Below are positions 8,460 to 17,186 of a stretch of 49,474 bases of DNA, piece after piece; the first letter of the stretch is position 1; each line of letters opens with the position of its first letter. The notes beneath the pieces are model-generated. The model was not told where the DNA came from, ran no database searches, and saw only the letters and a list, made by a program, of their open reading frames with translations. The position numbers and the translations under genes are program-made. The DNA comes from Clostridia bacterium (GTDB lineage: Bacteria > Bacillota > Clostridia > Christensenellales > Borkfalkiaceae): positions 1 through 49,474 of the forward strand of contig JAFTKX010000018.1 of NCBI GenBank assembly GCA_017453045.1. Direction: 5' to 3'.

Positions 8460-10805
8460 ATGGCTAATTTGGTAAATTTAAACGATTGGAAACTTTGTTG
8501 GGCAGAAAATAAAAAGGTAAAAGCCGAAAATATCGAATTTAAACGTCCGAGCGACGTTTTAAATAGTGGGCTTAAAATTATAAACGCAAGCGTTCCAGGA
8601 AACGTAGAACTCGATTTTATGAGAGAAGGGCTACTCGGCGACGTTTACGTTGGTACTAACGCTATAAAAACTCAAGAACTTGAAAATTTGCATTTTTATT
8701 ATTTCACCGAGTTTGATTTTGAAAAAAGAGAAGATATGGACAACGTGTTGTGTTTTGAAGGCGTCGATACGGTTGCCGAAATCTTTTTAGACGGCGAAAA
8801 AATAGCCTTCGTTGAAAATATGCACCACGCCCACCGTTTTAGTTTAAACGGGGTAAATAGCGGAAAACACGACTTATTAGTGCATATTCTTCCCGTTTGT
8901 ATTTATGCAAGGCAATTTGATATTCCCGCTATGTGTTTTGGTATGAAATACAATCACGACGGTATAGAAGTTAGAAAATCGGGCTCAATGTTCGGTTGGG
9001 ATATTATGCCGAGAATAGTTTCGGCAGGGCTTTGGAAACCCGTGAAGGTAGAATATTATAAGAAATCGAGAATAAAAGACCCGTTCGTTTATCTTGAAAG
9101 ATTTTGTGGCGAGAATAATGAATTAGGACTCGTTATCGTTACGTTTAAAATTGAAAGCGACGAGGATTTTATTTCCGATTTTAAAGTTAGGATAAAAGGT
9201 AAATGCCAAGATAGTGAGTTTGTTCACGAAGTACATACCTATTGCGCTCATAACAAGTTGAGTATAGAAGTTAAAAATCCTAAACTTTGGTGGCCTAAAA
9301 ATTACGGCGAGCAAAACCTTTACGACCTTGAATTTACCCTTTTAAAAGGCGAAGAAGAAGTTGACAAAGTAACCTTTAAAACGGGATTGAGAAAAGTTTG
9401 GCTTAAAAGAACTTCGCGTGAAGGCGAAAACGGAGATTTTAGTTTTTATATAAACGGCAAGCGAATTTTCGTTACGGGTACGAACTGGGTTCCAACAGAC
9501 GCTTTTCCGTCTCGGCACTTAGATTACGACAAGCGCGGTTTAGATTTCGCAAACGACTTGGGCTGTAATATGATACGTTGTTGGGGCGGTAATACCTATC
9601 CGCATAAAGAATTTTACGATTATTGCGACGAACACGGTATTATGGTTTGGCAAGATTTTTCGTTTGGTTGCGGACATTATCCGAGCGACGATAGGCTTTG
9701 CGGTCTTGTAAGAGAAGAAATAAAACAAGTAGTTATAGAAAGAAGAAATCATCCGTCGCTCGTGCTTTGGGCTGGGGATAACGAGTGCGATAGTTTCGTC
9801 GTTTACAACTGGGAAACGAAAAGAATTGGCGACGAGCAAGTTGCCAACTTAAATCCTAACTACAATAAATTAACGAGAGACGTTATTTTAATGGAACTTC
9901 GCGATCACGACGCGTCAAGACCTTATCTTCCGTCGTCTCCGTATATCGACGACGAAGCCTTTTTAAAAGGTATGCCGTCCGAGTCGCATATTTGGGGACC
10001 GAGAGATTTCTTTAAAGGCGAATATTACACTACGAGGGGTTGCCATTTCGCGTCTGAAATAGGTTATCACGGTTGCCCGTCGAAAAAGTCGCTTGAAAAG
10101 TTCATAACTAAAGAAAACTTGCCCTATAAGTCGATTAAAGACATATATGACAATGCAGAGTGGCTCGTTCACGCTGCGGGCGCAGAGACTTGCGTAGACG
10201 GAAATCCGTACGCTTACAGGCTTCCTCTTATGGTAAGTCAAGTTGAAAGAATTTTTGGAGTTGCTTTAGATAATTTAGATGATTTTGCGCTTCAAAGTCA
10301 AATTTCACAAGCCGAAGCAAAGAAATTCTTTATTGAAACGTTTAGGTCGCAAAAATGGAGAAAAACGGGAATTTTATGGTGGAACGTTATCGACGGTTGG
10401 CCACAAATTTCAGACGCTATTATCGACTGGTATGGAGAGAAAAAACTTGCGTACCATTATATAAAGAGAAGTCAAGCGCCACTTTGTATGTTGTTTGACG
10501 AGCCGAATAAAGACGGCGAACATCATTTAATCGTTACCAACGATTCAAGAAAAACCGAGAGTGGCGAATACGTAGTTAACAACCTTGTAAACGGAAAGGT
10601 CGTTTTAAGCGGTAAATACGATATTACACCCGACGATAAATTTGTTCTTGCAACGATAAAAGAAAATTCAAACAGTTTCTATCTTATAGAGTGGACTTAT
10701 AGCGGAGGAAAAGGTAAAAACCATTTCGTAACGACTATAGGCGACGGTTGGACTTACGAGAACTATAAAAACTGCATGGCAAAAGCAGGATTTTTAAACG
10801 AATAA
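8460..10805 (+). CDS. GH2 beta-mannosidase-like glycosidase
   Basis: 781 residues. GH2 order is visible: sugar-binding N-terminal domain (SVPGNVELDFMREGLLGDVY), an Ig-like domain ending PKLWWPKNYGEQNLYDLEF, and a TIM barrel with GTNWVPTDAF, NMIRCWGGNTY and WQDFSFGCG. The acid/base glutamate is in WAGDNE (Glu442) and the nucleophile is probably Glu533 in ASEIGYHG. The start (SVPG...G), WWP and the NxE catalytic context are typical of beta-mannosidases rather than beta-galactosidases. No signal peptide, so cytoplasmic. It would release mannose from beta-mannosides, such as the core of N-glycans or manno-oligosaccharides. The metallophosphoesterase gene follows 46 nt downstream. Confidence 0.85.
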   Translation: MANLVNLNDWKLCWAENKKVKAENIEFKRPSDVLNSGLKIINASVPGNVELDFMREGLLGDVYVGTNAIKTQELENLHFYYFTEFDFEKREDMDNVLCFEGVDTVAEIFLDGEKIAFVENMHHAHRFSLNGVNSGKHDLLVHILPVCIYARQFDIPAMCFGMKYNHDGIEVRKSGSMFGWDIMPRIVSAGLWKPVKVEYYKKSRIKDPFVYLERFCGENNELGLVIVTFKIESDEDFISDFKVRIKGKCQDSEFVHEVHTYCAHNKLSIEVKNPKLWWPKNYGEQNLYDLEFTLLKGEEEVDKVTFKTGLRKVWLKRTSREGENGDFSFYINGKRIFVTGTNWVPTDAFPSRHLDYDKRGLDFANDLGCNMIRCWGGNTYPHKEFYDYCDEHGIMVWQDFSFGCGHYPSDDRLCGLVREEIKQVVIERRNHPSLVLWAGDNECDSFVVYNWETKRIGDEQVANLNPNYNKLTRDVILMELRDHDASRPYLPSSPYIDDEAFLKGMPSESHIWGPRDFFKGEYYTTRGCHFASEIGYHGCPSKKSLEKFITKENLPYKSIKDIYDNAEWLVHAAGAETCVDGNPYAYRLPLMVSQVERIFGVALDNLDDFALQSQISQAEAKKFFIETFRSQKWRKTGILWWNVIDGWPQISDAIIDWYGEKKLAYHYIKRSQAPLCMLFDEPNKDGEHHLIVTNDSRKTESGEYVVNNLVNGKVVLSGKYDITPDDKFVLATIKENSNSFYLIEWTYSGGKGKNHFVTTIGDGWTYENYKNCMAKAGFLNE

Positions 10806-10810
10806 GCGAA

Positions 10811-10831
10811 TAAACGACTTATAGCCAAACT
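10811..10831 (-). repeat. Dispersed palindromic repeat, copy b
   Basis: Contains CGACTTATAGCCAAACT, a 17-nt stretch shared exactly with the copy at 45935. Lies between the GH2 stop and the metallophosphoesterase gene. Confidence 0.65.
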
Positions 10832-10851
10832 TTTTATCTAAAAGGTGAGAT

Positions 10852-11946
10852 ATGATAATCAAATCTAATCAAAATAACGCGATAAACGGTTGTGATTTTA
10901 TAGTTGATTTACCAGAGGAAAGAAAGGATACTAAAATTAAACTTTTGCAAATAACCGATATGCAGTTTATTGATTCTTCTCAAATGCGATTTCCCGGTAG
11001 ACTTCGTCAAGACGAAATCGACGCTTGGCAAAAAGAGAATTTTGACGCGCAAAGCGGAGATCAAATTCGCTCACTTATCGCTCAAACAAAACCCGATTTG
11101 ATATTTATTACGGGCGATATCGTGTACGGTCAATTTGACGACAGCGGAGAAGTTTTAGACTGGTTTTGTAATTTTATGGACTCGTTTAAAATTCCTTGGT
11201 CGCCCGTTTACGGCAATCACGACAACGAGTGCAAAAAGGGTGTAAAGTGGCAAAACGAAAGGTTTGAAAAAAGCGAATATTGCCTATTTAAAGCGGGTAG
11301 CGTTACGGGTAACGGAAACTACGTCGTAGGCATTTCAGTTGGCGGAGAAATTATAAGGACGCTTTATATGGCAGACTCTAACGGTTGTTACGATAGCGAC
11401 GATCCATTAGTTGAGAGAAAAAGCGGTATTTTCCCAGACCAACTTGAATTTTTTAAGGAAAGAGCAGATAAAATTTGTAAATCTACGGGTAAAAACGTTC
11501 CGTCTTTTATGGCTTTTCATATTCCAACCTTTGATTTCGTTACTTCGGCGGTTGAAAAGGGTTACGCTAAACAAAACGGAGATTTTTTCAATATAGGTGT
11601 AACCGTACCGCAAGTTGACGACGATTTCGGCTTTTTCTACGAAAGAGTTTCATATTGCGCGGTTGACGGTTTCGTAGACTTTTTAAAGGAAAACAGAGTT
11701 GACGCCGTTTTCGTAGGTCACGACCACTCAAATTGCAGTTGTATTTCGTGGAAGGGCATAAAGTGGGTGTTCGGCTTAAAGACGGGGCAGTACGATTATC
11801 ATATCGTAGGTAGTTTAGGCGGAACGCTAATTACGCTTGAAAACGAAAGTTTTGAAGTACGACACGTTCCCGCGCTCGTTAAACTTGCAAGTTACCCATA
11901 CGGTGGAAAGATGTTCGACGATTTTTTTGTAAAATCTAAAAAATAA
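10852..11946 (+). CDS. Calcineurin-like metallophosphoesterase
   Basis: 364 residues. All metal-binding blocks of the family are present in order: LLQITDMQF (D-x-H variant with Gln in place of His), LIFITGDIVY (GD), PVYGNHDNE (GNHD), FMAFHIPTF and VFVGHDHSN (GHDH). No signal peptide or membrane segment, so cytoplasmic. It resembles bacterial phosphohydrolases related to purple acid phosphatases and YkuE-type enzymes; substrate unknown. Ribosome site AAAGGTGAG. It follows the GH2 gene by 46 nt and may work on phosphorylated sugars from the same pathway, which is inference. The D-x-Q start of the metal site is a small departure from the consensus D-x-H. Confidence 0.82.
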   Translation: MIIKSNQNNAINGCDFIVDLPEERKDTKIKLLQITDMQFIDSSQMRFPGRLRQDEIDAWQKENFDAQSGDQIRSLIAQTKPDLIFITGDIVYGQFDDSGEVLDWFCNFMDSFKIPWSPVYGNHDNECKKGVKWQNERFEKSEYCLFKAGSVTGNGNYVVGISVGGEIIRTLYMADSNGCYDSDDPLVERKSGIFPDQLEFFKERADKICKSTGKNVPSFMAFHIPTFDFVTSAVEKGYAKQNGDFFNIGVTVPQVDDDFGFFYERVSYCAVDGFVDFLKENRVDAVFVGHDHSNCSCISWKGIKWVFGLKTGQYDYHIVGSLGGTLITLENESFEVRHVPALVKLASYPYGGKMFDDFFVKSKK

Positions 11947-11963
11947 CGTTATTGAAAAAAGTT

Positions 11964-12002
11964 GCGCCACGCTTTTTAAAAGCGTGGCGCTAAATTTTTT
12001 TA
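11964..12002. terminator. Bidirectional intrinsic terminator
   Basis: A long perfect stem GCGCCACGCTTTT / AAAAGCGTGGCGC with T runs on both strands. Serves the metallophosphoesterase (+) and the AraC gene (-). Confidence 0.92.
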
Positions 12003-12033
12003 TTTTACGGAACTTGCTGTTTAAGTCAATCTA

Positions 12034-12888
12034 TTATTTTTTATGAATTTTTCTATATTGACCTGGGGTTAAACCAAATTTTCGTTTAAAAATAACGTTA
12101 AACTGCGAAATATTTTTAAATCCTACTTTAGTCGCAATTTCAATAATTTTCATATCCGAAAACGAAAGTAAGTTTTGCGCGTATCTAAATTTATGTTTTT
12201 GCAAAAACTCGTGTGGCGAAAGGTTGAAATTCTTTTTAAAAATTCTGTTAAGTTGCGCTTTTGAATAGTTCAATTCTTTGCAAAGGTCAAACGTCGTCAT
12301 AGTCAAAAAATTCGATTGAGCCAAAAGAGAATCGAGTTTAATTTGCCAGTCTTTTTGAATTTCGGCAGTTTGACGGACGTGCGCCGAAAAAAGACTTTGA
12401 ATAACGAGCATAACGGCTGAAAAAATAAGGTCGTTACGTGCTTTTAACTCGCTTTGAGAGAGAAGATTGGCTTTGTGAATTGCATTTTCAATATTGTAAA
12501 TAACGCTGTCGTGCAAAGGAAAACTTCTACCGCCGTTTTTAAGCGTTTGACAAAAATCGGGGGAAATAGCGTTCAAATAATTTTCTAAAAAGTCTTTTTT
12601 AACCATCAAATTTATGTAACGAATAGGCTCAGTACCTTTCTTTTTCGTATAGTGGCAGTCTTTGTCGGTCAAAAAAAAGAGAGTTCCTTTTTTGTAAACT
12701 TGAGTTTCCCCGTTTATAACGTTTATAATCGTACCTTCGGTTAAAATTGTGAATTCCCAGTAATCAACGTGAGTGTGAAGTTCGGGAAAATCATAGTTTA
12801 AAACGTGGTATGCAAAGTTGAGGTTTTGAATTTGCTCGGCTACGTTATTTTCGTTTGGCAAAAATCTTTTAAAACTGATTAAATCCAT
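12034..12888 (-). CDS. AraC-family transcriptional regulator
   Basis: 284 residues from the ATG at 12888, chosen because AAGGAGAAAT lies just upstream; a longer frame to 12990 would swallow the promoter. The N-terminal half is a cupin-type sensor domain (HTHVDYWEFTILTEGTIINV). The C-terminal 95 residues hold two helix-turn-helix motifs: TTFDLCKELNYSKAQLNRIF and EIATKVGFKNISQFNVIFKR, ending FGLTPGQYRK, the classic AraC signature. It is divergent from the second GH2 gene, so it probably senses a mannoside and activates the neighbouring genes. Strong own promoter. Confidence 0.9.
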   Translation of the reverse strand: MDLISFKRFLPNENNVAEQIQNLNFAYHVLNYDFPELHTHVDYWEFTILTEGTIINVINGETQVYKKGTLFFLTDKDCHYTKKKGTEPIRYINLMVKKDFLENYLNAISPDFCQTLKNGGRSFPLHDSVIYNIENAIHKANLLSQSELKARNDLIFSAVMLVIQSLFSAHVRQTAEIQKDWQIKLDSLLAQSNFLTMTTFDLCKELNYSKAQLNRIFKKNFNLSPHEFLQKHKFRYAQNLLSFSDMKIIEIATKVGFKNISQFNVIFKRKFGLTPGQYRKIHKK

Positions 12889-12909
12889 ATTTCTCCTTTT
12901 ATAATCGTA

Positions 12910-12938
12910 ATTATATACAAGAGTTTTATCCTTGTCAA
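12910..12938 (-). promoter_or_regulatory. Consensus promoter of the AraC-family gene
   Basis: On the minus strand TTGACA (12933-12938), 17-nt spacer, TATAAT (12910-12915), about 22 nt from the start codon. Confidence 0.9.
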
Positions 12939-13082
12939 GTGAGTTGAAAAAATATATATAAAAACAAATAAAAAGGCGAAAATGAGACAAAACAATATAA
13001 CAATGATAAAATATAGTATAGAAACCGAAAGCAAATTATGATAATATTAAAATAGCAAAGTAATATTTAAAGGAGAAATATT
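12939..13082 (+). promoter_or_regulatory. Likely activator-dependent control region of the second GH2 gene
   Basis: The 144 bases between the AraC promoter and the GH2 start contain -10-like boxes (TATAGT near 13014) but no good -35. This is what one expects if AraC-type activation is needed. AGGAG at 13071-13075 decides the ATG at 13083. No binding site could be defined by eye. Confidence 0.4.
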
Positions 13083-15548
13083 ATGAAGGTTTTAAAATTA
13101 ACGAACTGGACGCTTGATTATAGCGGTAGAAAAATCCCTGCGAGCGTTCCCGGCGATATTACTATCGACCTTTTTAAAGCGGGCGTTGTTAAAGACCCGT
13201 ATTACGGCTTTAATTACGTTGAAAACACTTGGATTGCTCGTACCGATTTTACTTACGAGTGTGAAATCGACGCTACCGACGAACTTTTAAATCAAGAATC
13301 GGTTTGCCTTAATTTCGACGGTATCGACGTTTATTCGTCAATTTACTTAAACGGCGAATTGCTCGGCGATACGAATAATATGTTTATGAAATATTCTTAC
13401 GAGATTAAACCGCTTTTGAAAAAGGGTAAAAATATACTCGCAGTACGTATGAAAGCCACTTTAAACGAAATGGATAAAATCGACGCTACGGGATATTTTT
13501 CTATCTTTAACGAAAAGCGTCTCTTCGTAAGAAAGGCTCAATGCCATTTCGGTTGGGACTGGGCGCCGAAGATTTGCGCTTACGGCATTTGGCAAGACGT
13601 TTATTTGGAAGTTGGAAGCAGTTGTAAAATTGATAGCGTTTACACCGTTGCCGACGTTAAAGGTAATTTAACGATTTTTACCGAACTTAATTATAATATT
13701 CACGCTGTTTTCGACGCGGAAGGTCAAGTTGCCGAAGGTGAATTTGAAGCAAAAGAAGATACTTTAATTTATTATCTTTCCGAAAAGCCCAACGGCGATA
13801 AATATATTAAAAAATCTTTCTCGGTTGTAGGAAAGAAGAATTTTGCTTGTTTTAAAGTTGAAAATCCTGAACTTTGGTGGCCTATAGGATACGGCGAACA
13901 TCCACTTTACAACTATAAAGTTGAACTCGTTAGGGGTGGCGAAGTCGTTTATGAAACTTCGGGCGTAGTAGGTTTTAGAAGCGTTAAACTTTTAGAAGAA
14001 CCGCAAGGGGATAATTATTTAAGTTATCAACTTGAAATAAACGGCAAAAAGATTTTTGCAAAAGGTGCGAACTGGATTCCCGTAGAGTGTTTCACGGGCG
14101 TAGTTGAAGATCAAAAATACGACCGTCTTACCGACCTTGCCGTAAACGCTAACTATAATATGTTAAGAGTTTGGGGCGGTGGTATTTACGAAAAAGACGT
14201 GTTTTACGACCTTTGCGATAGAAAGGGGCTTTTAGTATGGCAAGATATAATGCTTGCTTGTAGCGATATTCCCGAAGATAGACAAGAGTGGGTAGACAAC
14301 GTTGTAAAAGAAGTTGAATATCAAATCAAAAGGCTTCGAAATCACCCGTCAATCGTGTACTGGTGCGGTGGTAACGAAAAGACGGGGTCGTACGGTAGAT
14401 ATATCACTATGGGCGATTACTTTATTAACGTAATTCTTCGCGGTGTTATTGCTAATCTCGATATTACTCGTCCTTATGCAAGACAATCACCTTGTTCTCA
14501 TACCGACGTCGGTCAAGACTCTACTTCGGGCGAAAGCCACCACAATTCTTTTGAAAGAAGTTTGGTAGACGGTATGGATATTTATAGGGATATGGTCGCT
14601 GAAAAGCGTGTTCCGTTCATTTCGGAATCTGCTATTATGGGACCGAATACCGTTGAAGCCAACAAGAGAATGTATCCTGCCGATAAACTTTGGCCTATGA
14701 ACGACCTTTGGGACGATAGACTTATGGAAAATCCATACGGCTCTGTTCCGCTCACTTTTGCAAAAAGGCAAATGAAGTACGCCGAAGATATGTACGGAAA
14801 GGTTACGACTTTAGAGAACTTTACGGCAAAGGCAATGCAAGTTCACGCAGAAGCAATGAGAGCAGAGTGCGAGTTTGCAAGAACGGGAACGGAAGGCGTA
14901 ACGGGTGGCTTTATGGCGTGGATGTACACGGATATTTGGCCGTCGGGCAGTTGGTCTACTATCGACTACTGGTGCGAGCCTAAACAAGTCTATTATCAAA
15001 TGATGAGATCCTTTAAGCCAAGGCTCGTTACCTTTGTTCAAGATAAAGAAAAGAATACTAATTTAATCGTTATAAACGATTCTAACAGTCCGTTCACAAG
15101 CGACGTAAGATTCGGCGTTAAGACTTTTGACGGAAAAGTGCTTTTTGAAGATAAAGCGCATATAGGCGGACTTATTGACAAGGTTTATAGTAAAAAAGTT
15201 GATTTTGATTGCGAACGATTTGACGTCTATCTCTTTGTTGAATATACCGAAAACGGAGAGAAAAAGACTAATCTTTATTCGCCGAAAATGTGGAGAGAAG
15301 TTAAGTTTACAAGCGATTATACCGTAACGACAGAAACTTTAGCAAAGAATAAAGTTAAGGTTACCGTTAAGGCAAACGCTTTTGCAAAATCTGTATTTAT
15401 CGCATTTAAGGATAATTATAAGTATACTTATTCGGACAACTATTTAGACGTTGAAGCGGGCGAAGAAAAGAGCGTGATTGTAACTTGCGATAGCGAAATC
15501 AATTTAGATGATCTTATCGTTACCGACTTTGCTAAAATGACGGAGTGA
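13083..15548 (+). CDS. GH2 beta-mannosidase-like glycosidase (second copy)
   Basis: 821 residues. Domain order as in the other GH2 protein: SVPGDITIDLFKAGVVKDPYYG at the start, FGWDWAPKICAYGIW, an Ig-like domain ending PELWWPIGYGEHPLYNYKVE, then the barrel with GANWIPVECF and NMLRVWGGGIYE. The acid/base is Glu432 (YWCGGNE) and the nucleophile is probably Glu515 (FISESAIMG). The FGWDWAP motif and WCGGNE are standard for GH2 beta-mannosidases. The C-terminal 170 residues are beta sandwich. No signal peptide. A HAD-family gene starts 2 nt after the stop, so they form an operon. Divergence from the 8460 copy suggests different mannosides. Confidence 0.88.
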   Translation: MKVLKLTNWTLDYSGRKIPASVPGDITIDLFKAGVVKDPYYGFNYVENTWIARTDFTYECEIDATDELLNQESVCLNFDGIDVYSSIYLNGELLGDTNNMFMKYSYEIKPLLKKGKNILAVRMKATLNEMDKIDATGYFSIFNEKRLFVRKAQCHFGWDWAPKICAYGIWQDVYLEVGSSCKIDSVYTVADVKGNLTIFTELNYNIHAVFDAEGQVAEGEFEAKEDTLIYYLSEKPNGDKYIKKSFSVVGKKNFACFKVENPELWWPIGYGEHPLYNYKVELVRGGEVVYETSGVVGFRSVKLLEEPQGDNYLSYQLEINGKKIFAKGANWIPVECFTGVVEDQKYDRLTDLAVNANYNMLRVWGGGIYEKDVFYDLCDRKGLLVWQDIMLACSDIPEDRQEWVDNVVKEVEYQIKRLRNHPSIVYWCGGNEKTGSYGRYITMGDYFINVILRGVIANLDITRPYARQSPCSHTDVGQDSTSGESHHNSFERSLVDGMDIYRDMVAEKRVPFISESAIMGPNTVEANKRMYPADKLWPMNDLWDDRLMENPYGSVPLTFAKRQMKYAEDMYGKVTTLENFTAKAMQVHAEAMRAECEFARTGTEGVTGGFMAWMYTDIWPSGSWSTIDYWCEPKQVYYQMMRSFKPRLVTFVQDKEKNTNLIVINDSNSPFTSDVRFGVKTFDGKVLFEDKAHIGGLIDKVYSKKVDFDCERFDVYLFVEYTENGEKKTNLYSPKMWREVKFTSDYTVTTETLAKNKVKVTVKANAFAKSVFIAFKDNYKYTYSDNYLDVEAGEEKSVIVTCDSEINLDDLIVTDFAKMTE

Positions 15549-15550
15549 TT

Positions 15551-16405
15551 ATGAAAAAATATAAAGTAAACGGCGTTGAATTTTTCGACTGGAACGGCGT
15601 TCCTCACTGCACGATTGATCAATGCGGAGTAAGGGCAACTTACCCGTTTGAAAAACCGACTACCGATTTTTCTATCGAAGCGGTTTTGATGGATTTAGAC
15701 GGAACTACCGTTATAAGCGAAGAATTTTGGATTTATCTTATTGAAAAAACTATTCAAATAATTACTACACCAGACTTTAAACTTTGCGAAGAAGATATAC
15801 CTTTCGTTTCGGGTTTTTCAACGGCAGAGCATTTGGAATATTGTCTTAAAAAATATAAGATAGACAAGACTGTGTTTGAAGCCCTTAACGCTTACCATAC
15901 CGCCGCCGAGTTTGAACTTGGCGAAATTATGCAAGGTAGGGGAAATCAAGAGGCTTTTAAACCGAGAAAAGGACTTAAAGAGTTTTTATATACTTTAAAG
16001 GAAAAAGGTTTAAAAATAGGGCTTGCAACGAGCGGTCTTGATTATAAGGCGATACCAGAAATCGTATCTTGCTTTAACGTTTTAGGTATGGGCGATCCGT
16101 TAAAATTTTACGACGCGGTAATTACGGGCGGTAGAAGAAAGGGTAACGGCGAATACGGTACCATAGGCGAACTTGCGGTAAAACCGCACCCATGGATATA
16201 TTCCGAACTTGCAAAAGGTCTTGGAGTAGACGTAAAAAAATGTATCGTTATCGAAGATAGTTCGGCAGGACTTTTGTCGGGTAGACTTGCAGGCATTAAC
16301 GTAATAGGCTTTAACGACGGAAATCTTATTCAAAGCGGACTACATGAAGAATGTATTTTCATGGCTGATAATTTGGAGCAAATTTTAGAATTTTTGAAAA
16401 TTTAA
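15551..16405 (+). CDS. HAD-superfamily hydrolase (beta-phosphoglucomutase-like)
   Basis: 284 residues from ATG 15551; GGAG at 15542-15545 lies inside the end of the GH2 gene. A GTG at 15545 would be too close to the ribosome site. HAD motifs: I AVLMDLDGTTV (nucleophile Asp and Asp+2), II LATSG, III the Lys in VKPHPW, IV VIEDSSAGLLSGRLAG. The cap lies between motifs I and II, as in subfamily IA sugar-phosphate phosphatases and phosphomutases. An unusual N-terminal extension of about 40 residues precedes motif I. Given the operon with a beta-mannosidase, a mannose or hexose phosphate is a plausible substrate; that is inference. Confidence 0.82.
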   Translation: MKKYKVNGVEFFDWNGVPHCTIDQCGVRATYPFEKPTTDFSIEAVLMDLDGTTVISEEFWIYLIEKTIQIITTPDFKLCEEDIPFVSGFSTAEHLEYCLKKYKIDKTVFEALNAYHTAAEFELGEIMQGRGNQEAFKPRKGLKEFLYTLKEKGLKIGLATSGLDYKAIPEIVSCFNVLGMGDPLKFYDAVITGGRRKGNGEYGTIGELAVKPHPWIYSELAKGLGVDVKKCIVIEDSSAGLLSGRLAGINVIGFNDGNLIQSGLHEECIFMADNLEQILEFLKI

Positions 16406-16412
16406 AAAAGTA

Positions 16413-16441
16413 TTGCATTTAATTTAAAATTGATATATAAT
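16413..16441 (+). promoter_or_regulatory. Promoter of the FMN reductase gene
   Basis: TTGCAT (16413-16418), 17-nt spacer, TATAAT (16436-16441). The -10 box is inside the left arm of the hairpin at 16438. Confidence 0.75.
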
Positions 16442-16475
16442 AGACCTATAATTAAGTCATAGGTCTATTATTTTT
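16438..16475 (+). terminator. Hairpin/terminator overlapping a -10 box
   Basis: Perfect 12-bp stem TAATAGACCTAT / ATAGGTCTATTA, then TTTTTG. Likely the terminator of the GH2-HAD operon; its left arm shares bases with the next gene's -10 box. Confidence 0.75.
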
Positions 16476-16480
16476 GTCTA

Positions 16481-16497
16481 ATAATCGACTTATAGGC
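16481..16497 (-). repeat. Dispersed palindromic repeat, copy c
   Basis: Contains AATAATCGACTTATAG, shared exactly with the copy at 30163. A weak inverted partner (CCTATAATTAAGTC) lies about 35 nt upstream. Located in the leader of the FMN reductase gene. Confidence 0.65.
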
Positions 16498-16515
16498 AGG
16501 TTTAAGGAGTAAAAT

Positions 16516-17136
16516 ATGAAAGTTTTAATGCTTAACGGCAGTCCGAGAGTAAACGGAAACACACACCTTGCTCTTTCGGAAATCAAAAAGGTTTTAGAAG
16601 AAGAAGGAATTGAAGTTGAACTCGTGCAAGTTGGAAACAAAGCCGTAAGGGGTTGCGTGGCTTGTCTTGGTTGTAGAAAAACCGGTAAATGCGTATTTGA
16701 CGACGGAGTAAACGAACTCGTTGAAAAATTTAAAGACGCCGACGGGTTAGTTATAGGTAGTCCGGTATATTACGCGTCTGCAAACTCAACTCTTATTGCT
16801 GTGCTTGACCGAATGTTTTACAGTAGCGGTCGCGTAGACAAAACTATGAAAGTCGGCGCGAGCGTAGCGGTTGCAAGGCGTGGCGGAACGACGGCAACTT
16901 TTGACGAGTTAAACAAATATTTTTCTATAAGCGGTATGCCGATAGCGTCGGGGCAGTATTGGAACGGCGTTCACGGTGGAATGGCTGGCGAAGTCGAAAA
17001 AGACGGCGAAGGTATGCAACAGATGAGAACGCTTGCTAAAAATATGGCGTTTTTAATAAAGTCGATAGCGCTCGGCAAAGAAAAATACGGCTTGCCGAAA
17101 AGAGAAAAAGGCGTATTTACTAATTTTATAAGATAA
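16516..17136 (+). CDS. Flavodoxin-fold NAD(P)H-dependent FMN oxidoreductase
   Basis: 206 residues. The N-terminus MKVLMLNGSPRVNGNTHLAL is the FMN-phosphate loop of the NADPH-dependent FMN reductase / iron-sulfur flavoprotein group. A cysteine cluster GCVACLGCRKTGKC at about residues 49-62 matches the compact cysteine motif that binds a 4Fe-4S cluster or is redox-active in such proteins. GLVIGSPVYYASANSTLIAVLDRMFY is the second family signature. Cytoplasmic. AAGGAG ribosome site, own promoter and terminator. Physiological electron acceptor unknown. Confidence 0.88.
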   Translation: MKVLMLNGSPRVNGNTHLALSEIKKVLEEEGIEVELVQVGNKAVRGCVACLGCRKTGKCVFDDGVNELVEKFKDADGLVIGSPVYYASANSTLIAVLDRMFYSSGRVDKTMKVGASVAVARRGGTTATFDELNKYFSISGMPIASGQYWNGVHGGMAGEVEKDGEGMQQMRTLAKNMAFLIKSIALGKEKYGLPKREKGVFTNFIR

Positions 17137-17143
17137 ATAAAAA

Positions 17144-17178
17144 CGCTCCGTTTGGTTGCCAAACGGAGCGCAATTTTT
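17144..17178. terminator. Bidirectional intrinsic terminator
   Basis: Stem CGCTCCGTTTGG / CCAAACGGAGCG with a 3-nt loop and T runs on both sides. Separates the convergent FMN reductase and mscL genes. Confidence 0.93.
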
Positions 17179-17186
17179 TAGTTTTA

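Noticed and set aside
12889-12990. Longer N-terminus of the AraC regulator
   Set aside because: It would place the perfect TTGACA/TATAAT promoter inside the gene, and AAGGAG sits directly before the ATG at 12888.
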